64,000 nucleotides of DNA from Corynebacterium amycolatum (GTDB lineage: Bacteria > Actinomycetota > Actinomycetes > Mycobacteriales > Mycobacteriaceae), in assembly GCF_016889425.1 (NCBI RefSeq), contig NZ_CP069513.1, positions 1,550,001 through 1,614,000 on the forward strand, written 5' to 3'. Below are positions 1 to 9,376 of this stretch, piece after piece. Position numbers and translations under genes: made by a program. The notes under the pieces were generated by a model. That model saw only the letters and a program-made list of their open reading frames with translations, was not told the DNA's origin and made no database searches. The first letter of the stretch is position 1; each line of letters opens with the position of its first letter.

Positions 1-147
1 TCGGTGCGGTGGCGTAAATATCGCTAACTGTTTGCTTGGGGTCCACAATGTGGATTTCGGTGGAGCTGTGTTGTTTTGACTGTCCCGAATGTGATGTTCT
101 CGGGCATTGAATTGCTGCCGGGGGTGTTAATCGGGGGCAATAATAGG
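1..147. other. 5' edge of window, no gene recognised
   Basis: No convincing coding sequence is seen. A frame open from base 1 reaches a stop at 25-27 and could be the last codons of an upstream gene; yggT often precedes divIVA in this genus, but eight codons cannot show it. The stretch is followed by a strong hairpin terminator at 148-183. Confidence 0.4.
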
Positions 148-183
148 AACCCGTTGGGGAATGTAATCCCCAACGGGTTTTTG
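148..183 (+). terminator. Rho-independent terminator
   Basis: Arms AACCCGTTGGGGA (148-160) and TCCCCAACGGGTT (167-179) pair perfectly around a 6-nt loop and run into TTTTGTTG. It should end whatever transcript enters from the left, insulating divIVA. Confidence 0.9.
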
Positions 184-415
184 TTGTGTCGGGGGTAAAG
201 CTCTGTGGCTAAAGGTGCAGGGTAAGGGCGAGGTTTAACGTTTTACTAGAACTTTGCCACTGGTTAGAACGTGGGAGATAGAGTCCTGCCCAAAATAAAT
301 GGGGTGAGGACTGTGACTAGAGCAGGTAGGATTGGCCGGGTAAACAGTACTACTGGAAATAATTCTCTTAAGATTTCTTAAGAACTGTCCGCTCAAAGTG
401 TTAGGGGAACTCACC

Positions 416-1429
416 ATGCCGTTGACTCCGGCTGATGTGCATAATGTGGCTTTCAGCAAGCCTCCGATTGGCAAGCGTGGTTACAACGAGGATGAGGTCG
501 ACCAGTTCCTCGACCTCGTGGAGGACGCACTGGGTGAGCTCCAGGATGAAAACGCTGAGCTGCGCCAGCGCGTTGAGGACCTTGAAGGTCAGCTAGAGCA
601 GGGTGGTGACGCAGACTACGCCGCTTCTGGTGCTGTCGCTGCGACGCCGGCTGTCGATGAAGACAAGCTGCGCAAGGAAATTGAGCAGGAGCTGCGCGCT
701 GAGTACAACGAGCGCCTGAACGCTCAGCAGCAGGAGATTGAGGCTCGCTACCAGGATCGTCTGGATGCTCTTGAGAAGCGTGCTTCTGAGGCAGAGGCTT
801 CTGCACAGCAGGCTTCCTCCGCATCTGCGGCGCAGTCGCAGACAGTTGCAGCAAGCACCGGCACTGAGTCGCAGGAAGTTAGCCTCCGTGCTGCTCGTAT
901 CCTGCAGGCTGCTCAGGACACCGCCGATCGCGTCACCACTGACGCCGACGCTGAGGCGAACAAGCTTGTCACCGAGGCTCGTGAGAACGCTGACCGCACC
1001 GTGGCAGAGGCCAATGAAGAGGCCGAGCGCACTGTCACCAACGCTCGCAACGAGGCAGACGCAACTTTGGCTGATGCCAAGGAGCGCAGTGAGCAGTTGC
1101 TGGCTGATGCCCGCAACGAGTCTGAGTCGACCCTCACCGACGCTCGCCAGCGCAGCGAGCAAATGATTAGCGACGCAGACGCTCGTTCCAACGCCACCAT
1201 CACCGCAGCGCAGCAGAAGGCAACCGCGCTGCAGGAGGATGCAGAGCGCAAGCACCACGAGATTATGACCACTGTCAAGGAGCAGCAGACCGCTCTGGAG
1301 GGTCGCATCGAGGAACTGCACATCTTCGAGCGCGAGTATCGCACCCGCCTGAAGACCTTCCTGGAGTCTCAGCTGGACGACCTGAACTCTCGCGAGTCGG
1401 CTGCCCCGGCCGACGGCTACAACAACTAA
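416..1429 (+). CDS. divIVA: DivIVA/Wag31 polar growth scaffold
   Basis: Cytoplasmic coiled-coil protein that binds curved membrane at the cell poles and recruits the elongation machinery in Actinobacteria. The N-terminal DivIVA signature is clear ([19 protein letters not shown], then [12 protein letters not shown]). The ATG at 416 is chosen because the family starts MPLTP and AGGGGAA lies at 402-408; an in-frame ATG at 398 would add six residues. After an Ala/Glu-rich spacer, residues about 175-275 form consecutive 11-residue units such as [22 protein letters not shown] and [11 protein letters not shown], a hendecad coiled coil. The C-terminus holds a second predicted helix ([19 protein letters not shown]), usual for Wag31. 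Length 337 aa. It sits directly before ileS, as in related genomes, and has its own terminator. Confidence 0.96.
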   Translation: MPLTPADVHNVAFSKPPIGKRGYNEDEVDQFLDLVEDALGELQDENAELRQRVEDLEGQLEQGGDADYAASGAVAATPAVDEDKLRKEIEQELRAEYNERLNAQQQEIEARYQDRLDALEKRASEAEASAQQASSASAAQSQTVAASTGTESQEVSLRAARILQAAQDTADRVTTDADAEANKLVTEARENADRTVAEANEEAERTVTNARNEADATLADAKERSEQLLADARNESESTLTDARQRSEQMISDADARSNATITAAQQKATALQEDAERKHHEIMTTVKEQQTALEGRIEELHIFEREYRTRLKTFLESQLDDLNSRESAAPADGYNN

Positions 1430-1447
1430 TTACGTAGCCAATACGTA

Positions 1448-1504
1448 GAAAACCACCACGCTCGGCTCCCCAGGAAGGGGAGGCAGAGCGCGGTGGTTTT
1501 TGTT
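1448..1504 (+). terminator. Rho-independent terminator after divIVA
   Basis: A long hairpin: AAAACCACC.CGCTC on the left pairs with GAGCGCGGTGGTTTT on the right with one mismatch, with an inner CTCCCC/GGGGAG stem. It ends in TTTTTGTT. It separates divIVA from the ileS leader. Confidence 0.9.
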
Positions 1505-1584
1505 ATCTTTCCCTGCGACCCAAGCGCATTCTTTGTTTCGGTCAGGGTTGTAGTAGTTGCCTGAGACACTGCTATACTGACACC

Positions 1585-1849
1585 CATACACGCAATGAGC
1601 CGGCCATCACCGGGGAGCGTTTCGGAAGAACAGTCCAGCAATAAATGGGCCCAGTAGAACCGAACGGTTTGGCACCGTTACAAAGCCGTATTAAATAAGC
1701 GGGCTATCGCGTGAAACCGCATGGTTCTTGTTCGCAAGAACCGTCGTAAAGCGTGATGCCAAGCGGGGTGGTACCGCGCGAGACTCCTTTTCAGTGTCAC
1801 CAGTAACAACGCTGAAGGGGCTAGGCACGCGTCCCCGTGGTGAGTATTA
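1585..1849 (+). promoter_or_regulatory. T-box leader of ileS (tRNA-Ile sensing)
   Basis: About 265 nt of leader upstream of ileS carries the actinobacterial ileS T-box landmarks. A specifier region CCGGCCATCACCGGGG has ATC (1606-1608, an Ile codon) in the loop. The T-box sequence GGTGGTACCGCG lies at 1767-1778. A downstream GAAGGGG...CGTCCCC pair (1814-1836) lies just before the GGTGAG-containing ribosome-binding region. There is no T-run terminator after the T-box sequence, so control is probably translational: uncharged tRNA-Ile would free the ribosome-binding site. That mode is known for actinobacterial ileS T-boxes; applying it here is inference. The promoter is probably in the AT-containing stretch near 1560-1580. 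Confidence 0.88.
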
Positions 1850-4800
1850 ATGATGTTCGACCACGGAAGTGACGTAAAAACGGTGTCTAATTCGAACGAT
1901 GTAAATGCCTCTGCTGAGGCCACTCCGGCAGGCGGCGCGTATCCGCGCACTGCTGACTTTGGTAAGTACACGTCGAGCCCGAAGTTCCCGGAGCTGGAGG
2001 AAAAGGTTCTGGAGTACTGGGGTAAGGACAGCACTTTCCAGGCCTCTATTGATCAGCGCGATGGGGCGGACGAATACGTCTTTTATGATGGCCCGCCGTT
2101 TGCCAACGGTCTACCGCACTACGGTCACCTGCTGACCGGTTACGTCAAGGACATCGTTCCGCGTTACAAGACCATGCGTGGTTACCAGGTTGGCCGTGTC
2201 TTTGGCTGGGACTGCCATGGTCTGCCGGCTGAGCTGGAGGCAGAGAAGCAGCTCGGTATTAAGGACAAGGGCCAGATTGAGGAAATGGGTCTGGCTAACT
2301 TCAACAAGTACTGCGCCGAGTCGGTGCTGCGGTATGCGGGCGAGTGGAAGGAATATGTCACTCGTCAAGCTCGTTGGGTTGACTTTGACGGCGGATACAA
2401 GACCATGGACATGAGTTACATGGAGTCCGTGATTTGGGCCTTCAAGGAGCTCTATAACAAGGGCCTGGTCTACCAGGGGTTCCGCGTGCTGCCGTACTCC
2501 TGGGCAGAGCACACCCCGCTATCCAACCAGGAGACCCGCCTGGATGACTCCTACAAGATGCGGCAGGACCCGACCCTGACCGTGACCTTCCCGTTCACCG
2601 GCGCCAAGGCCGGCTCTGCAGCGGAGAAGACGCTGGCGGACAACCCGGTGCTCGCTGACACTGCGGCTATCGCTTGGACCACCACGCCGTGGACGCTGCC
2701 GTCCAACCTTGGCCTGGCCGTGAACCCGAAGGTCACCTATGCCGTAGTTAAGGTCGGAGGGGATTCCTCCGTGCCGGAGTTTGCAGGTAAGACCTTCCTG
2801 CTGGCAGAGGCGCTGATTGGTGCCTATGCCAAGGAATTGGGCAAGGAACACGAGGTCGTGGCTACGTTCGCTGGTGCTGACCTGGAAGGTCTGACCTACC
2901 AGCCGATCTTCGAGTACTTCGCAGATCACCCGAACGCCTTCCAGATTATGGTGGCCGACTATGTCACCACCGAGGACGGTACTGGTGTGGTCCATCAGGC
3001 ACCGGCATTCGGTGAAGACGATATGAACACCTGTAATGAATACGGCATCGATGTCATCATTCCGGTGGACATGGACGGTAAGTTCACTTCCCAGGTGCCG
3101 GAGTACCAGGGCAAGTTGGTCTTCGACGCTAACAAGGACATCATCCGTGACCTGAAGGCCGCTGGCCGCGTCGTCCAGCACCGCACCATCGAGCACTCCT
3201 ACCCGCACTCCTGGCGTTCGGGCGAGCCGCTAATCTACATGGCACTGCCAAGCTGGTTCGTGTCCGTTACCAAGATCCGCGAGCGCATGGTGGAGCTCAA
3301 CCACAACGAGATTGAGTGGATGCCGGAGCACGTGCGCGACGGTCAGTTCGGCAAGTGGCTCGAGGGGGCACGTGACTGGAATATCTCCCGTACCCGCTAC
3401 TGGGGTTCGCCTATTCCGGTGTGGGTTTCCGACAACGACGAGTACCCGCGTGTCGACGTCTACGGTTCCCTCGATGAGCTGGAGGCGGACTTCGGCGTTC
3501 GCCCGACCACACTGCACCGCCCGGAGATTGACGAACTGGTGCGCCCGAACCCGGACGACCCGACCGGCAAGTCCATGATGCGCCGCGTCCCGGACGTCCT
3601 GGATGTCTGGTTCGACTCCGGTTCCATGCCGTTTGCGCAGTTCCACTACCCGTTCGAGAACAAGGAGTGGTTCGAGTCCCACGCACCGGCCGACTTCATT
3701 GTGGAGTACATCGGCCAGTCCCGCGGCTGGTTCTACCTGCTTCACGTCCTGTCGGTTGCACTGTTTGACCGCCCGGCGTTCAAGAAGGTCGTCGCCCACG
3801 GCATCGTGCTGGGTGATGACGGCAACAAGATGAGTAAGTCCAAGCGCAACTACCCGGATGTCAACGAGGTCTTCGACCGCGACGGCTCCGACGCCATGCG
3901 CTGGTTCCTCATGTCCAGCCCGATTCTGCGCGGTGGCAATCTGATCGTCACCGAGCAGGGTATTCGCGAGGGCGTGCGCCAGGCGCTTCTGCCAATGTGG
4001 AACGCATACTCGTTCCTGCAGCTCTACGCCTCCAAGCCGGCCGAGTGGTCGGTGGACTCCGACAACATCCTGGACAAGTACATCCTGGCCAAGCTTGCAG
4101 CAACTGTCCGTGCTGTCACTGAGTGCCTGGACAACACCGACATTGCTGCTGCCACCGATGAGGTCCGTCAGTTCTGTGACGCACTGACCAACTGGTACGT
4201 GCGCCGCTCCCGCGACCGCTTCTGGGCCGGCGATGTCAAGCACCCAGAGGCATTCAACACCCTATACACGGTGCTGGAGGTTCTCACCCGCGTGGCTGCT
4301 CCGCTGCTGCCGATGGCCACCGAGGTCATCTGGCGCTCGCTCACTGGCGGCCGCTCGGTGCACCTGGAGGATTGGCCGGACGTCGACAAGCTGCCGACCG
4401 ATGACGAACTCGTTGAGTCCATGGACATTGTCCGCAATGTCTGCTCGGCAACATCGCGCATCCGCAAGGCCAACCAGCTGCGAAACCGCCTGCCGCTGAA
4501 GAAGCTAACCCTGGCATTCCCGGATGCCGAACGTCTGCGTGATTACGCCGACATCGTTTCCTCCGAGGTCAACGTCGACAAGGTGGAGTTCACCTCCGAC
4601 GTGGACTCGGTGGGACGTTTCGAGGTCTCCGTCAACGCTCGCGTGGCCGGTCCACGCCTGGGCAAGGACGTTCAGAAGGTCATTAAGGCTGTGAAGTCCG
4701 GCAACTACGAGGTTGTCGACGGCGCCGTTGTCGCCGATGGTATTCCGCTGCAGGAGGGCGAGTACACCCGCAATCTGGTCGCGATCTCGCCGGATTCCAC

Positions 4801-5110
4801 CGCTGAGGTCGACGGCGTCAATGGCCTGGTCGTGCTTGACACCGAGCTCGACGAGGACCTGGAGTCCCGTGGCTGGGCTGCTGACCGTATCCGCGGTCTC
4901 CAGGACGCCCGCAAGAACGCTGGCCTCGAGGTCACCGACCGTATCTCGGTGAAGCTGCAGGTCCCGTCCGAGCGTGAAGAGTGGGCAAACCGCCACGCTG
5001 ACCTCATCGCCCGGGAAGTTCTTGCCACCGCTTTCGAGGTCGTCGCTGGCGGAGAGTCACTGAGCTACGACGTGGCGGACGGCTGCTCGGCGGATATTGC
5101 CAAGCAGTAG
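1850..5110 (+). CDS. ileS: Isoleucyl-tRNA synthetase (IleRS2 type)
   Basis: Charges tRNA-Ile in the cytoplasm. Class I motifs are present: the HIGH-box variant HYGH in [12 protein letters not shown], and KMSKSKRN near residue 660. The CP1 editing domain contains [14 protein letters not shown] and [16 protein letters not shown] long C-terminal extension and the HYGH signature with [11 protein letters not shown] are those of the eukaryote-like IleRS2 class found in Mycobacteriales. Length 1086 aa. The first ATG (1850) follows GTGGTGAG and lies just behind the T-box. An in-frame ATG at 1853 and a GTG at 1883 (giving MSNSNDVN) are alternatives, because the first ~30 residues are not conserved. 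Only 15 nt separate it from dinB. Confidence 0.97.
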   Translation: MMFDHGSDVKTVSNSNDVNASAEATPAGGAYPRTADFGKYTSSPKFPELEEKVLEYWGKDSTFQASIDQRDGADEYVFYDGPPFANGLPHYGHLLTGYVKDIVPRYKTMRGYQVGRVFGWDCHGLPAELEAEKQLGIKDKGQIEEMGLANFNKYCAESVLRYAGEWKEYVTRQARWVDFDGGYKTMDMSYMESVIWAFKELYNKGLVYQGFRVLPYSWAEHTPLSNQETRLDDSYKMRQDPTLTVTFPFTGAKAGSAAEKTLADNPVLADTAAIAWTTTPWTLPSNLGLAVNPKVTYAVVKVGGDSSVPEFAGKTFLLAEALIGAYAKELGKEHEVVATFAGADLEGLTYQPIFEYFADHPNAFQIMVADYVTTEDGTGVVHQAPAFGEDDMNTCNEYGIDVIIPVDMDGKFTSQVPEYQGKLVFDANKDIIRDLKAAGRVVQHRTIEHSYPHSWRSGEPLIYMALPSWFVSVTKIRERMVELNHNEIEWMPEHVRDGQFGKWLEGARDWNISRTRYWGSPIPVWVSDNDEYPRVDVYGSLDELEADFGVRPTTLHRPEIDELVRPNPDDPTGKSMMRRVPDVLDVWFDSGSMPFAQFHYPFENKEWFESHAPADFIVEYIGQSRGWFYLLHVLSVALFDRPAFKKVVAHGIVLGDDGNKMSKSKRNYPDVNEVFDRDGSDAMRWFLMSSPILRGGNLIVTEQGIREGVRQALLPMWNAYSFLQLYASKPAEWSVDSDNILDKYILAKLAATVRAVTECLDNTDIAAATDEVRQFCDALTNWYVRRSRDRFWAGDVKHPEAFNTLYTVLEVLTRVAAPLLPMATEVIWRSLTGGRSVHLEDWPDVDKLPTDDELVESMDIVRNVCSATSRIRKANQLRNRLPLKKLTLAFPDAERLRDYADIVSSEVNVDKVEFTSDVDSVGRFEVSVNARVAGPRLGKDVQKVIKAVKSGNYEVVDGAVVADGIPLQEGEYTRNLVAISPDSTAEVDGVNGLVVLDTELDEDLESRGWAADRIRGLQDARKNAGLEVTDRISVKLQVPSEREEWANRHADLIAREVLATAFEVVAGGESLSYDVADGCSADIAKQ

Positions 5111-5125
5111 GGGAGAGTAATCTCA

Positions 5126-6592
5126 ATGCCGACTTCCGGGCGGTGGGTTCTGCACATCGACATGGACGCGTTCTTCGCGTCCGTCGAGCAGCTCACCCGC
5201 CCGACTCTGCGCGGGCGACCGGTTCTCGTCGGCGGATTGGGCGGTCGAGGTGTGGTCGCCGGTGCCTCCTATGAGGCTCGCGCGTACGGTGCGCACTCGG
5301 CTATGCCGATGGCTCGCGCGCGTCGGCTCATGCCACCGAACGCAGTGACGGTCAGCGGACGCAAGGGTATCTACGGGCCTGTGTCGCGCCGAGTGTTTTC
5401 TGTAATTCGCGAGCGCGTGCCCGTGGTGGAGCAGCTCAGCGTCGATGAGGCCTTTATGGAGCCCGAGGAGCTGCAAGGTGCCTCGATAGAGAAGGTAATT
5501 GCCTGGGCGGAGCAACTGCGGGCAGATATTCGGCGGGAGACCGGCTTGGCCTCGTCGATAGGCGCGGGCGCGGGCAAGCAGTTCGCGAAAATTGCTTCCG
5601 GCCTGGCGAAACCCGATGGCGTGTACGTGCTGGACCCCGCACGCAATCACGAGCTACTACACCCATTGCCGGTAGAGAAGCTCTGGGGCATTGGCCCTGT
5701 CACCGCTGCAAAACTGCACACTCTGGGCGTGGACACGATTGGTGATTTTGCCGCGATGTCTCAGCGCGATGTCGAGGTTTCGCTGACATCCAAAACTGGT
5801 GTGATGCTGTGGCAGCTGGCGCAGGGGACAGATGACCGGCCGGTTAAGGAACGCGATGTCGCCAAGTCTGTATCGGCCGAGTACACCTATCCCGAGGATT
5901 TGGGGTCGCAGGCCCAGCTCCACGCCGCCATCGATCGCGCAGGCGAGTCCGCTTTTCGACGGCTCAAAAAAGATGGCCGTGGTGCCCGCACCATCACTTG
6001 CAAGGTGCGTCTGTCCGACTTGAGCATCCATACCCGATCTGAGACGCTCGCCTACGCCACACAGGACTTCGACACCCTCATGGCTGTCGCTCACCGAATC
6101 GCGTTCACACCCGCGGAGGTTGGCCCAGTGCGACTGGTGGGCGTCGGTTTCTCCGGGCTGGATTCGCACATACAAGAAGTCCTGTTTCCTGAGCTCGACC
6201 GCGCTATCACCGTCGAAGATCGAGTACCAGCACCTGCGCTTTCCGACGCTCCCGCCGGCCTGGTAGAGCTATCTGGAACCGGTGCGTTGCCGACCGTTCG
6301 GCTTTCCGACTCCAAGTGGGCACCTACCTCGGATGTGCACCACAGCGAGCATGGCCATGGTTGGGTACAGGGTTCGGGGCATGGGATTGTGACTGTCCGC
6401 TTTGAAAGCCGCACCAGTGGCCCCGGCCGCATGATCACGCTGAAGGAGGACGACCCGGAGCTGCGTCCGTGCTCAGCGGTGTGCAGTTTGGACTGGCCAG
6501 AGTGGCTGGCTTCCGACGAAGCAGCAGCTCTTGACTTGCCGCAGCCTGAGCGTGAAAGTGAAGACGATCTCGGTCCCGATGCGGATGCTTGA
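5126..6592 (+). CDS. dinB: DNA polymerase IV (Y-family, translesion)
   Basis: Error-prone polymerase that copies past damaged template. The palm motifs are visible: HIDMDAFFASVEQ with the metal aspartates, and LSVDEAF with the third acidic residue. YEARAYGAHSAMP, the helix-hairpin-helix region (LWGIGPVTAAKLHTLG) and a little-finger domain follow. Length 488 aa is longer than the ~350-aa E. coli enzyme; the extra ~100 C-terminal residues resemble the extended actinobacterial form. No clear beta-clamp QxxLF-type motif was identified at the end. The ATG follows GGGGAGAG (5110-5117). It is probably co-transcribed with ileS. No SOS box was seen. Confidence 0.93.
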   Translation: MPTSGRWVLHIDMDAFFASVEQLTRPTLRGRPVLVGGLGGRGVVAGASYEARAYGAHSAMPMARARRLMPPNAVTVSGRKGIYGPVSRRVFSVIRERVPVVEQLSVDEAFMEPEELQGASIEKVIAWAEQLRADIRRETGLASSIGAGAGKQFAKIASGLAKPDGVYVLDPARNHELLHPLPVEKLWGIGPVTAAKLHTLGVDTIGDFAAMSQRDVEVSLTSKTGVMLWQLAQGTDDRPVKERDVAKSVSAEYTYPEDLGSQAQLHAAIDRAGESAFRRLKKDGRGARTITCKVRLSDLSIHTRSETLAYATQDFDTLMAVAHRIAFTPAEVGPVRLVGVGFSGLDSHIQEVLFPELDRAITVEDRVPAPALSDAPAGLVELSGTGALPTVRLSDSKWAPTSDVHHSEHGHGWVQGSGHGIVTVRFESRTSGPGRMITLKEDDPELRPCSAVCSLDWPEWLASDEAAALDLPQPERESEDDLGPDADA

Positions 6593-6671
6593 TGCGGCTG
6601 CCTGACATGGCCGTTATCCTCGGTGCCGTTCGCGGCGCTCTGTTTATGCGCTGACCGTAAACTGGGCCACT

Positions 6672-7334
6672 ATGACTACCGAATCCCGTATTGCAGAGCT
6701 CGAGGCAGCTCGCCGCGCCTCGTTGCGCAACACCGATCGAGACCCGAATCCGACGACCACACTTCCCGACGACGGTCTGGATAACCGCCAGCGCATGCTG
6801 AACGGTCAGTGGTATATCGCCAATCATCCGGAATCGCAGGCTCTGAACGCGCGAATTGGCCAGGTGGCCGCGGAATTTGAAGTCGCATTCCGCGAAGACC
6901 AGCAGGCAGCACAGCAAGTGCTAGCACCGGCACTGGGGTCTTTCGGAGAGAGCAGCACCGTTCGCCCGCCGGTCTACCTGGACTACGGCGATAACATCCA
7001 TATCGGTGACAACGTTTTCATTAACTTTGGGCTCACCGCACTCGACGTGGTGAAGGTGACAATCTGCGACTACGCGCAGCTCGGGCCCAATGTGCAGCTG
7101 CTTCCACCAGTACACCCACTGGGAGCTGAGGCCCGCGCCGCTTATCTAGAGTCTGGAGATGAAATCATCATAGGGCGCAATGCCTGGATCGGTGGTGGAG
7201 CCATCATCCTGGGCGGTGTACACGTCGGCGACAACTCCGTGGTCGCCGCGGGCGCCGTGGTGACAAAGGACGTTCCCGCGGGCGTAGTCGTGGCTGGAAA
7301 TCCGGCGAAAATCATCCGCATCATCGAGGCGTGA
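6672..7334 (+). CDS. Maltose/galactoside O-acetyltransferase family (left-handed beta-helix)
   Basis: Probable acetyl-CoA-dependent sugar O-acetyltransferase of the Maa/LacA/NodL group. Residues 20-75 resemble the Maa N-terminal helical region (DNRQRMLNGQWYIANHPE). From about residue 95 the hexapeptide repeats of the trimeric beta-helix follow (YGDNIHIGDNVFINFG, IIIGRNAWIGGGAIILGG, VGDNSVVAAGAVVTKDV). The conserved HPLG (catalytic His) is present in PPVHPLGAEARA. The substrate cannot be told. There is no Shine-Dalgarno; TAAACT at 6658-6663 lies 8 nt upstream, so the mRNA may be leaderless. The stop is 1 nt from the stop of the opposing asparaginase gene. Confidence 0.88.
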   Translation: MTTESRIAELEAARRASLRNTDRDPNPTTTLPDDGLDNRQRMLNGQWYIANHPESQALNARIGQVAAEFEVAFREDQQAAQQVLAPALGSFGESSTVRPPVYLDYGDNIHIGDNVFINFGLTALDVVKVTICDYAQLGPNVQLLPPVHPLGAEARAAYLESGDEIIIGRNAWIGGGAIILGGVHVGDNSVVAAGAVVTKDVPAGVVVAGNPAKIIRIIEA

Positions 7335-7335
7335 A

Positions 7336-8328
7336 CTAGAACAGCGTCTGCGGATGCACATTCGCAGCCAGCGCGGCAGCGAGAATGATGCGCGCCTGCG
7401 GTGCATGCACGCAACCAGCGCTAATCACACCGTGCCGAGCCAGCGTCGCACCGCCACCGGCACCACCGTAGGCGGCGTGGACATCGCCACGCGGGACGCG
7501 CGTCGCCATCACGACGGTCACATCAGCGGCAATGGTCCGGTCAATGGCGGCGGCAAACGCATCGGAGACATTGCCCGACCCCAGGCCTTCTACGACAATG
7601 CCGCGGGCACCGGCGGCGACGGCCGAATCCAGCTGTGATCCATCTGCACCTAAGTAGGCGGGGATAATCTCTACCTTCGAGCCCGCCAAGGCGGTCAGCG
7701 GTAGCGGATCTGGACGAACCGGCTCCTCCGGGGCATTAGTGGCAAAAGCCAAAGGATCGGTCGTGTGCCACTTTGTCGCACCTCGCACCGGCAAGACCGC
7801 GTGGCCAAAGACAATGAGAACGCCAATTCCCTGTGCAGAGGCATCGGAGGCAATGGTCACGGCCTCAAAGAGGTTCCCCGGTCCGTCGGTTTCCGGGTGA
7901 TCATAGGGAAGCTGTGCCCCAGTAAAGACAACTGGACGCGAGTCAGCATGGAAAACATCGGCAGCCATCGCCGTTTCTTCCATCGTGTCCGTGCCATGAG
8001 TTACGACGACACCGTCCACGGAGTCGTCGTCAAGCACTTCGTGAATAGTGGCGAGAATACGATCGACATCGTTGAGTGTGAGACTCGACGAGTCCAACAT
8101 GCCGAGCTCACGAACTTCCAGCTCTAACATGCCCTCGGGGTAACGCTGCGCGACCGCTGCGACGAGCTCCGCACCCGAGATGGTCGGGGTTAGTGCACCG
8201 CTGCGATCCGTGGTGCAGGCGATGGTGCCGCCGGTGGTGATGACAACGATTCGGCGAGGGGAGGCTGTGCTAGACGAGGCCGAGCTAGCAGAGGCCGAGC
8301 TAGATGGCGAGTGATCCTGAGTCGACAT
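7336..8328 (-). CDS. ansA: L-asparaginase (type I/II fold)
   Basis: Hydrolyses asparagine to aspartate and ammonia. Both catalytic Thr motifs are present: TTGGTIACT near the N-terminus and VVTHGTDTMEETA in the middle. VFTGAQLPYDHPETDGPGN follows, as in bacterial asparaginases. No signal peptide is seen, so it is probably cytoplasmic. The first ~25 residues are Ser/Ala-rich (SPSSSASASSASSST), encoded by short imperfect GAGGCCGAGCTAG-like repeats; this tail looks disordered and expendable. The ATG at 8328 is preferred because TAAGAT (8336-8341) lies 7 nt upstream, a leaderless arrangement; the ATG at 8337 lies inside that hexamer. Confidence 0.92.
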   Translation of the reverse strand: MSTQDHSPSSSASASSASSSTASPRRIVVITTGGTIACTTDRSGALTPTISGAELVAAVAQRYPEGMLELEVRELGMLDSSSLTLNDVDRILATIHEVLDDDSVDGVVVTHGTDTMEETAMAADVFHADSRPVVFTGAQLPYDHPETDGPGNLFEAVTIASDASAQGIGVLIVFGHAVLPVRGATKWHTTDPLAFATNAPEEPVRPDPLPLTALAGSKVEIIPAYLGADGSQLDSAVAAGARGIVVEGLGSGNVSDAFAAAIDRTIAADVTVVMATRVPRGDVHAAYGGAGGGATLARHGVISAGCVHAPQARIILAAALAANVHPQTLF

Positions 8329-8428
8329 GTCCACCATCTTACCCAGGCGATGTTTTGGCCTTGTGTAGGATTATGGATGGTGTGAAGCCAGCGAATCTTC
8401 ATGCAGATTTTATTGGAGTAGTGCACAT

Positions 8429-9208
8429 ATGAAAGTCCCCTGCAACCAGCGCGTTAGCGGAATGCGTTGGCGCACAGCGCGTGGTGTGACAGTAGCGGCG
8501 ATGGTCTCGGTCAGCGCACTTGGGCTCGTTGCCTGCGGTGGTGGCAATACTGCAGCGCCGACGACTGAATCGAAGACATCCAGCTCGGCGGAACCCGTCA
8601 TCATGCTGCCGACGCGCGCAGAGCTTAACGACGTCCTCGCACGCCTCATCAACCCCGATCTACCTATTGAGGAAAAGGCGCTGACCATCGAGGACGGCGA
8701 TACTGCCGGCGATTTCTTCGACATTGTCACCCACAGTGCCAATGAGCAGGAAATCAGCTTTGATGTCATTGACCCGGTCACGCCTGGATTTACTACTAAG
8801 CAGGCCGTAGCCGGTGTCAATATCCTCCGTCCGGAGGAAGATCCGATGCTCGTGGAGCAGGTGGACTTTATCCACCGGGATGGCCGTTGGATGCTGAGCA
8901 AGGAATGGGCCTGCAACCTGGCATCGACACTTAATCCGGAGCACAAGCCTGGGTTCTGCCTCGCGCCCGGCGAGACTCCTCCGCCGCCGCCTGAGCCAGA
9001 AGAGGAAGAGACCCCGGTTGAAGAGGCTCCAGCACCGGTCGAGGAGCCAGCTCCGGCTGCAGAGCCCGAAGCACCGGAGCCCGAAGCGCCGGTCGAGGAA
9101 GTGCCGCCACCGCCGCCTCCCGCGCCTGAACCACCGGCTGAAGAGGCTCCGCCACCGCCACCGCCAGCTCCGGCTGAGGATGCACCGCCTCCGCCACCAC
9201 CGGCTTAG
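8429..9208 (+). CDS. Secreted lipoprotein, MTB12-like domain with Pro/Glu-rich tail
   Basis: Signal peptide with a positively charged start and lipobox LVAC (Cys near residue 37), so the protein should be lipid-anchored outside the membrane. Residues ~55-170 (TRAELNDVLARLINPDLP ... DGRWMLSKEWAC) resemble the C-terminal domain of mycobacterial low-molecular-weight antigen MTB12; this is recognition by pattern and unconfirmed. Residues ~175-259 are almost only Pro, Glu and Ala (PPPPPEPEEEE and similar), a likely extended stalk through the cell wall. GGAG at 8415-8418 is the ribosome-binding site. Function unknown. Confidence 0.8.
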   Translation: MKVPCNQRVSGMRWRTARGVTVAAMVSVSALGLVACGGGNTAAPTTESKTSSSAEPVIMLPTRAELNDVLARLINPDLPIEEKALTIEDGDTAGDFFDIVTHSANEQEISFDVIDPVTPGFTTKQAVAGVNILRPEEDPMLVEQVDFIHRDGRWMLSKEWACNLASTLNPEHKPGFCLAPGETPPPPPEPEEEETPVEEAPAPVEEPAPAAEPEAPEPEAPVEEVPPPPPPAPEPPAEEAPPPPPPAPAEDAPPPPPPA

Positions 9209-9264
9209 GTGGCGTCGGGCCAGGCATCACAGCCTAGTCCGGTCGGGTGCACTGGCCACACAAA

Positions 9265-9336
9265 AGAAAGTGTCTAGGTTTATGACAGTTCCGCCCATTT
9301 TTGGGCAGAAAAGTGACATAAACCTAGACACTTTCT
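9265..9336. repeat. Palindromic intergenic repeat, copy 1
   Basis: Two 20-bp arms, 9265-9284 (AGAAAGTGTCTAGGTTTATG) and 9317-9336, are perfect reverse complements. The 32-nt loop contains a nested GCCCA/TGGGC hairpin. It lies between two convergent lipoprotein genes and may act as a bidirectional terminator. A related element lies at 36020-36136 in the opposite orientation, so it belongs to a repeat family. Confidence 0.85.
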
Positions 9337-9376
9337 CGTCTTCTAACCTTGCGGTGGTACGAGCTAATCTTCTGGG

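Noticed and set aside
593..1321. Long open frame on the minus strand inside divIVA
   Set aside because: It is a mirror of the repetitive divIVA coding sequence, with Leu/Ser-rich content and no ribosome-binding site.
2519..4243. Two long minus-strand frames inside ileS
   Set aside because: They overlap strongly conserved synthetase motifs, and third-base GC bias fits the plus strand only.
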